Shown: piece by piece, positions 59,993 through 64,000 of the stretch
How positions within the stretch are numbered: position 1 is the stretch's first letter
Layout of the letters: every line of letters starts with the position of its first letter
DNA from: an uncultured Clostridium sp.
GTDB lineage: Bacteria; Bacillota; Clostridia; Lachnospirales; Lachnospiraceae
Length of the DNA stretch: 64,000 nt
Assembly (NCBI GenBank): GCA_900549235.1
Contig: URNT01000018.1
Location: 1-64,000 of the forward strand
Direction: 5' to 3'
Position numbers and translations under genes: made by a program
Notes under the pieces: model-generated
Told to the model about the DNA's origin: nothing
Seen by the model: the letters and a program-made list of their open reading frames with translations, nothing else
Database searches by the model: none

Positions 59993-62407
59993 ATGGCATC
60001 ACAGTACAATTACAGCGCCATTGAAAAGAAGTGGCGTGAGAACTGGGAAGCAAAGCCCATCAATGTAAATGATGGCAAGAAAGAAAAATATTACTGCCTG
60101 GATATGTTTCCATATCCATCCGGCAGCGGACTTCATGTAGGCCACTGGAGAGGCTACGTTATTTCCGATGTATGGAGCCGTTATCAGCTGTTAAGAGGAA
60201 AGTATGTGATCCATCCCATGGGATGGGACGCCTTCGGCCTTCCTGCTGAGAACTACGCCATTAAGATGGGCGTACATCCGTCCAAGTCCACAGAGGAAAA
60301 TATCCGCAACATCAAGCGTCAGATCAAGCAGATCGCCGCTATCTACGACTGGGATATGGAGGTAAACACCACAGACCCTGATTTCTACAAATGGACCCAG
60401 TGGATCTTTGTTCAGATGTTCAAAAAGGGCCTTGCATATGAGAAGGAGTTCCCCATCAACTGGTGTCCTTCCTGTAAGACCGGCCTTGCAAACGAGGAGG
60501 TTGTAAATGGCTGCTGCGAGCGCTGCGGCACCGCAGTTACCAAGAAGAATCTGCGCCAGTGGATGTTAAAGATCACCGCTTACGCAGAGCGCCTGTTAAA
60601 TGACCTGGATAAGCTGGACTGGCCGGAGAAGGTAAAGAAGATGCAGGCAGACTGGATCGGCAAGTCCTACGGCGCCGAGGTAGAGTTCCCTATCGACGGC
60701 CGCGACGAGAAGATCACCGTTTACACCACAAGACCTGATACCCTTCATGGCGCAACCTTTATGGTACTGGCTCCTGAGCACGCTCTTGCAAAGAGCCTGG
60801 CTACAGACGAGACAAGAGAAGCCGTTGAGAAATACATTTTCGATTCCTCCATGCGTTCCAATGTAGACCGTATGCAGGCAAAGGAAAAGACCGGCGTATT
60901 TACAGGAAGCTACGCTATCAATCCTTTAAACGGGGCCAAGACTCCTATCTGGCTGTCCGACTATGTACTGGCTGACTATGGTACCGGCGCGATTATGTGT
61001 GTACCGGCCCATGATGACAGAGACTTTGAGTTTGCGAAGAAATTTGGTCTTCCTATTGTACAGGTTATTGCAAAGGACGGCAAAGAGATTGAAAATATGA
61101 CAGAAGCCTATACCGAGGCAAGCGGCGTTATGATTAACTCCGGCGACTGGAACGGTATGGAGTCTGCTGTTCTTAAAAAAGAAGCGCCTCAGATGATCGA
61201 GGAAAAGGGCTTTGGACGTAAGACAGTAAACTATAAGCTCCGCGACTGGGTATTCTCCCGTCAGCGTTACTGGGGCGAGCCGATCCCGATTATCCACTGC
61301 CCCAAGTGCGGCTGCGTTCCTGTACCGGAGGATCAGCTTCCTCTGACCCTTCCGGAGGTAGAGAGCTACCAGCCTACCGGCACCGGTGAGTCACCTCTGG
61401 CAGGTATCGATGAGTGGGTTAATACCACCTGTCCGGTCTGCGGCGCTGCTGCAAAGAGAGAGACCAACACCATGCCCCAGTGGGCCGGTTCCTCCTGGTA
61501 TTTCCTCCGCTATGTGGACAGCCACAATAAAGAAGCTCTGGTTTCCAGAGAAAAGGCTGACAAATACCTTCCAGTGGATATGTATATCGGCGGCGTAGAG
61601 CACGCGGTGCTTCACCTGCTGTATTCCCGTTTCTATACCAAGTTCCTCTGCGACATCGGCGTGGTGGACTTTGACGAGCCATTTAAGAAGCTGTTCAACC
61701 AGGGTATGATCACCGGAAAGAACGGCATTAAGATGAGTAAGTCCAAGGGAAATGTGGTTTCTCCTGACGATCTGGTAAGAGATTACGGCTGCGATTCCTT
61801 ACGTCTTTATGAGCTCTTTGTAGGCCCGCCTGAGCTGGACGCAGAGTGGGATGACAGAGGAATCGAGGGTGTGTCCCGTTTTCTGAACCGTTTCTGGAAC
61901 CTGGTGATGGACAGCAAGGATAAGGAACTGGAGCCTACCAGGGAGATGGTGAAGCTGCGCCACAAGCTGGTTTATGACATTGAGCAGAGATTTAACCAGT
62001 TTAACCTGAATACGGTGATTTCCGGATTTATGGAGTATAACAATAAGCTGATCGACCTTGCAAAGAAGGAAGGCGGCATTGACAAAGAGACTCTGCGTAC
62101 CTTTGTGATTCTTCTGGCTCCATTCGCGCCTCATATCGGCGAGGAGCTGTGGGAGCAGTTAGGCGGGACTGACAGCGTATTCCATTCCCAGTGGCCGGAA
62201 TGTGATGAGGATGCCATGAAGGACGATGAAATCGAAGTTGCCGTTCAGGTAAACGGCAAAACAAGAGCCGTTATCACTGTTCCCGCTGATATTTCAAAGG
62301 ATGATGTGATCGCCCAGGGCAAAGAGGCAGTGAAGGATAAGATGACTGGAAATGTAGTAAAGGAAATCTACGTTCCAGGCAAGATTGTAAATATTGTCTG
62401 CAGATAA
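59993..62407 (+). CDS. leuS: Leucyl-tRNA synthetase
   Basis: This 804-residue class Ia synthetase charges tRNA-Leu. HIGH is in YPSGSGLHVGHWRGY, KMSKS in GIKMSKSKGNVVSP, the editing CP1 domain with the TTRPDTL motif lies in the middle, and the C-terminal part carries the anticodon domain and a small C-terminal extension. ATG 59993 (MASQYNYSAIEK) follows GGAGG; an earlier in-frame GTG falls in the T-box. Regulated by the Leu T-box. Confidence 0.96.
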   Translation: MASQYNYSAIEKKWRENWEAKPINVNDGKKEKYYCLDMFPYPSGSGLHVGHWRGYVISDVWSRYQLLRGKYVIHPMGWDAFGLPAENYAIKMGVHPSKSTEENIRNIKRQIKQIAAIYDWDMEVNTTDPDFYKWTQWIFVQMFKKGLAYEKEFPINWCPSCKTGLANEEVVNGCCERCGTAVTKKNLRQWMLKITAYAERLLNDLDKLDWPEKVKKMQADWIGKSYGAEVEFPIDGRDEKITVYTTRPDTLHGATFMVLAPEHALAKSLATDETREAVEKYIFDSSMRSNVDRMQAKEKTGVFTGSYAINPLNGAKTPIWLSDYVLADYGTGAIMCVPAHDDRDFEFAKKFGLPIVQVIAKDGKEIENMTEAYTEASGVMINSGDWNGMESAVLKKEAPQMIEEKGFGRKTVNYKLRDWVFSRQRYWGEPIPIIHCPKCGCVPVPEDQLPLTLPEVESYQPTGTGESPLAGIDEWVNTTCPVCGAAAKRETNTMPQWAGSSWYFLRYVDSHNKEALVSREKADKYLPVDMYIGGVEHAVLHLLYSRFYTKFLCDIGVVDFDEPFKKLFNQGMITGKNGIKMSKSKGNVVSPDDLVRDYGCDSLRLYELFVGPPELDAEWDDRGIEGVSRFLNRFWNLVMDSKDKELEPTREMVKLRHKLVYDIEQRFNQFNLNTVISGFMEYNNKLIDLAKKEGGIDKETLRTFVILLAPFAPHIGEELWEQLGGTDSVFHSQWPECDEDAMKDDEIEVAVQVNGKTRAVITVPADISKDDVIAQGKEAVKDKMTGNVVKEIYVPGKIVNIVCR

Positions 62408-62425
62408 GTCTGCACAGATAAGGGG

Positions 62426-62465
62426 GGACGCAGGGCGTGAGAGATCATGATCTGCGTCCTTCTGT
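62426..62465 (+). terminator. Possible leuS terminator
   Basis: GGACGCAG (62426-62433) pairs with CTGCGTCC (62452-62459), followed by TTCTGT, only a weak U-run. Confidence 0.35.
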
Positions 62466-62483
62466 AATAAAAAGGAGATACAT

Positions 62484-63263
62484 ATGAAAAAATGGACATC
62501 CAAAGGGATCCTGCTGGCAGCAGCCCTGTTGTTCTTCGGGCTTCATGGAGAGAACGCTTTTGCGGCCGGACGGGCGGGGCTGGGGGATGTCTCCGGGGGA
62601 CCGGGGGAGGTACAGACAGAGGAAGGGCGGCTAGAGGAAGCTTCTCCTGTGGCCGCAGACGGAACTATTCTCCCGCAGAATCTGGAGGCCGCAGAAACAG
62701 CGGATCAGCTGATCGTGGTGACAGGCACCGGTGGCTATGACGCGGATATTTTTTATTATAAGAAGAATGGAAACGACTGGGAGCTTATATGGCAGGAAGA
62801 GGGCCATGTAGGGCGAAATGGAATTACGGAGAATAAAAAGGAAGGGGACGGGGCCACTCCCGCAGGTATCTTCAGCTTTAATCTGGCCTTCGGCCTTCTG
62901 GAGAATCCCGGAAGCGTCCTTCCTTATCATCAGATCGCTTCGGGAGATCACTGGGTAGATGATCCTGCCAGCCGGTATTACAACTGCCTGGTCAATACGG
63001 GAGAGGTTTCTGCAGACTGGAATTCCTCTGAAAACCTTATAAAGGCAAGTCCCTATTACGACTATGCTCTGAATACAGACTATAACGCAGAGCGGATACC
63101 GGGAGCAGGTTCTGCCATTTTTCTCCACTGCTTTAAGACGGTGGAGGATCAGCCTACCTCCGGCTGCGTAAGCCTGCCCCGTGAGCGGGTGAAGGAGCTT
63201 GTGGGGGCAGTGACAGCAGACAGCCGTATGGTGATCGCCAGAGACAAATCCTCATTAAAATAA
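62484..63263 (+). CDS. L,D-transpeptidase (YkuD family), secreted
   Basis: This 259-residue protein has a signal peptide (KKWTSKGILLAAALLFFGL, cleavage near AFA-A) and a Gly/Glu-rich linker before the YkuD catalytic domain. The catalytic Cys lies in TSGCVSLPRERVKEL and the His in AIFLHCFKTVEDQP, a short variant of the usual His-x(14-17)-[ST]HGC motif with Ser before Gly and no His next to Gly. GDGATPAGIFSFN is typical of the family. It should act in the wall on peptidoglycan cross-links. Confidence 0.85.
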   Translation: MKKWTSKGILLAAALLFFGLHGENAFAAGRAGLGDVSGGPGEVQTEEGRLEEASPVAADGTILPQNLEAAETADQLIVVTGTGGYDADIFYYKKNGNDWELIWQEEGHVGRNGITENKKEGDGATPAGIFSFNLAFGLLENPGSVLPYHQIASGDHWVDDPASRYYNCLVNTGEVSADWNSSENLIKASPYYDYALNTDYNAERIPGAGSAIFLHCFKTVEDQPTSGCVSLPRERVKELVGAVTADSRMVIARDKSSLK

Positions 63264-63270
63264 AAGCAGC

Positions 63271-63310
63271 GGCAGGGAGCCCGTAATCAGCGGGGCCCTG
63301 CTAGTTTTTT
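63271..63310 (+). terminator. Terminator of the transpeptidase gene
   Basis: GCAGGG (63271-63276) pairs with CCCTGC (63295-63300), with inner GCCCG/CGGGC, then TAG and seven T (63304-63310). It overlaps the 3' end of the convergent gene. Confidence 0.75.
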
Positions 63311-63568
63311 TGAGAGCATTTTTAAAAGCTCCAGCTTTTTCCGTTCATTCTGAGGGATGGAAGAGCTGAGGATGGTCACCAGCAGGGCGGTTTCCCTGTC
63401 ATTAAACTGGATCCCTTTTTCCTTTGCTTCCATATTAATGGACATGAAAACCTTCATAAGCTGACTTTTATCAGCGGCCTCCACCCGGGAGGCAAAATCA
63501 GTAAGGAGCCGCAGCTTTTCCGGGTCCATGGCCCTGAGTCTGGGATCCTGTTTCCAGCTTGTATCCAT
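63287..63568 (-). CDS. Conserved hypothetical protein
   Basis: This 93-residue protein is fully helical and charged (MDTSWKQDPRLRAMDPEKLR to LLKMLSKKLAGPR) with no signal, metal or membrane motif. A ribosome site (AAAGG) lies before ATG 63568. It follows another unknown gene by about 32 bases on the same strand, and the pair probably form one operon. Its C-terminal codons lie inside the terminator of the convergent gene. Function unknown. Confidence 0.65.
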   Translation of the reverse strand: MDTSWKQDPRLRAMDPEKLRLLTDFASRVEAADKSQLMKVFMSINMEAKEKGIQFNDRETALLVTILSSSIPQNERKKLELLKMLSKKLAGPR

Positions 63569-63600
63569 ATGAAATATCCTTTCTATGTAGTGTGGTACTG

Positions 63601-64000
63601 CTATGCCATAGCCTGGATGGCTGACATGACCATCTGCATGGTTTCAAGCCTTGACTGCTGTTCCGGCGACAGGAAACGGCGCAGCTGCTCCATAGGCGTC
63701 TGGCCCTCCATCAGGTTTTCCGCCATATCGATCATATCCCGCTCTGCCGGATTCCCGTAGGGACGGATGGCGTGGAGCAGGTCCCGCAGGGAGCCCTTTT
63801 TCTCCTGCTTTTCCAGGGAGCAGATCCCCATAGAGGCGATCTCTTCTGTTTCAAACAGTTCCATGGTTTTTCTCAGCTCCTGGCATTTTACAAATACAGA
63901 AACGGCCTTCTGTTCCGGTACATTCAGGTAGGGCAGGGCTGCCTTTATCATCTGCAGATGGTGGTCGCCGATGAGATAATCCAGATCGGTCAGCTTATAA
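63601..64000 (-). CDS. Conserved hypothetical protein, 5' truncated by window end
   Basis: This protein is helical and charged, containing a run of DLLHAIRPYGNPAERDMIDM. An ATG at 63951 is available, but the frame stays open upstream to the window end as YKLTDLDYLIGDHHLQ, which reads as real protein and continues the helix, so the true start is probably to the right of base 64000. It is followed by the 93-residue gene. No family was recognised. Confidence 0.6.
   Translation of the reverse strand, partial: YKLTDLDYLIGDHHLQMIKAALPYLNVPEQKAVSVFVKCQELRKTMELFETEEIASMGICSLEKQEKKGSLRDLLHAIRPYGNPAERDMIDMAENLMEGQTPMEQLRRFLSPEQQSRLETMQMVMSAIQAMA

Noticed and set aside
62484..63263. Non-functional transpeptidase because the usual HGC motif is altered
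   Set aside because: Catalytic Cys with a nearby His are both present (SGC with LHC segment); variants are known in the family.
1..64000. CRISPR array, tRNA or rRNA genes, insertion sequences, prophage
   Set aside because: No spaced direct repeats, no cloverleaf-like gene, no transposase or phage proteins seen; this was by eye only.

Overview
The window is 64 kb of ordinary-looking chromosome from a Gram-positive anaerobe, most likely a Lachnospiraceae member (Clostridium cluster XIVa). The evidence is strong Shine-Dalgarno sites (AGGAGG) before almost every gene, a low-GC-Firmicutes style of RNA regulation (two T-boxes, a purine riboswitch, RNase P RNA), YlmC/YmxH, YqeG, NrdR and TrmK-Nif3 genes typical of Firmicutes, rubredoxin, and a dnaG-rpoD core operon. 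No prophage, insertion sequence, CRISPR array or tRNA gene was seen. The name of the organism is an inference.

Layout. 1-3.1 kb: the 3' end of prfC, yqeY and a PepV-like dipeptidase. 3.1-6.0 kb: a methionine ABC transporter operon (metNIQ) preceded by its own promoter, a 29-codon Met-rich reading frame and an intrinsic terminator, which together look like a leader-peptide attenuator. 6-12.9 kb: small proteins, aroD, nrdR, yqeG, an aroE-aroK fusion, efp and argS. 12.9-18.1 kb: a SWIM/SNF2 helicase, a flavoprotein and a duplicated CmpB-type membrane protein. 18.2-25.4 kb: the housekeeping run dgt-like, dnaG, rpoD, trmK, nif3-like and a TGS-nucleoside kinase, followed by rnpB. 25.9-30 kb: a purine riboswitch with an ON-type terminator in front of a three-subunit xanthine dehydrogenase family operon. 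30-38.1 kb: hexuronate catabolism (uxaC, uxaA, kdgA, kdgK and a second PfkB kinase) with a LacI-family and an IclR-family regulator and clear candidate operators. 38.2-42.5 kb: a lipoprotein, a small protein and the tryptophan transporter trpXYZ behind a Trp T-box. 42.6-48 kb: isochorismatase-like hydrolase, cytidylate-kinase-like protein, ZIP transporter, then aroF-tyrA-aroA. 48.2-56.4 kb: an EF-G-like GTPase, rubredoxin, a Crp/Fnr regulator, a CPBP protease, aconitase and citrate synthase. 56.5-64 kb: an EndoQ-like nuclease, an HD protein resembling the back half of a CCA-adding enzyme, a free-standing nucleotidyltransferase, leuS behind a Leu T-box, an L,D-transpeptidase and two conserved unknowns, the last cut by the window end.

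How they work together. Hexuronates would pass from UxaC, through a reductase not in this window, to UxaA, KdgK and KdgA, giving pyruvate and glyceraldehyde-3-phosphate; local repressor sites sit directly on the promoters. Aromatic amino-acid supply is covered by AroF, AroD, AroE-AroK, AroA and TyrA plus uptake by TrpXYZ; aroB, aroC and pheA are not here. Citrate synthase and aconitase give the first steps toward glutamate without an isocitrate dehydrogenase in view.

Most worth following up are the Met-rich leader before metNIQ, the ON-type purine riboswitch before the xanthine dehydrogenase genes, the hairpin that appears to cover the GTG start of the YlmC/YmxH gene, and the group made of an EndoQ-like nuclease, a headless CCA-enzyme-like HD protein and a nucleotidyltransferase. 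All functional statements come from reading the sequence and from family knowledge; no search was run.
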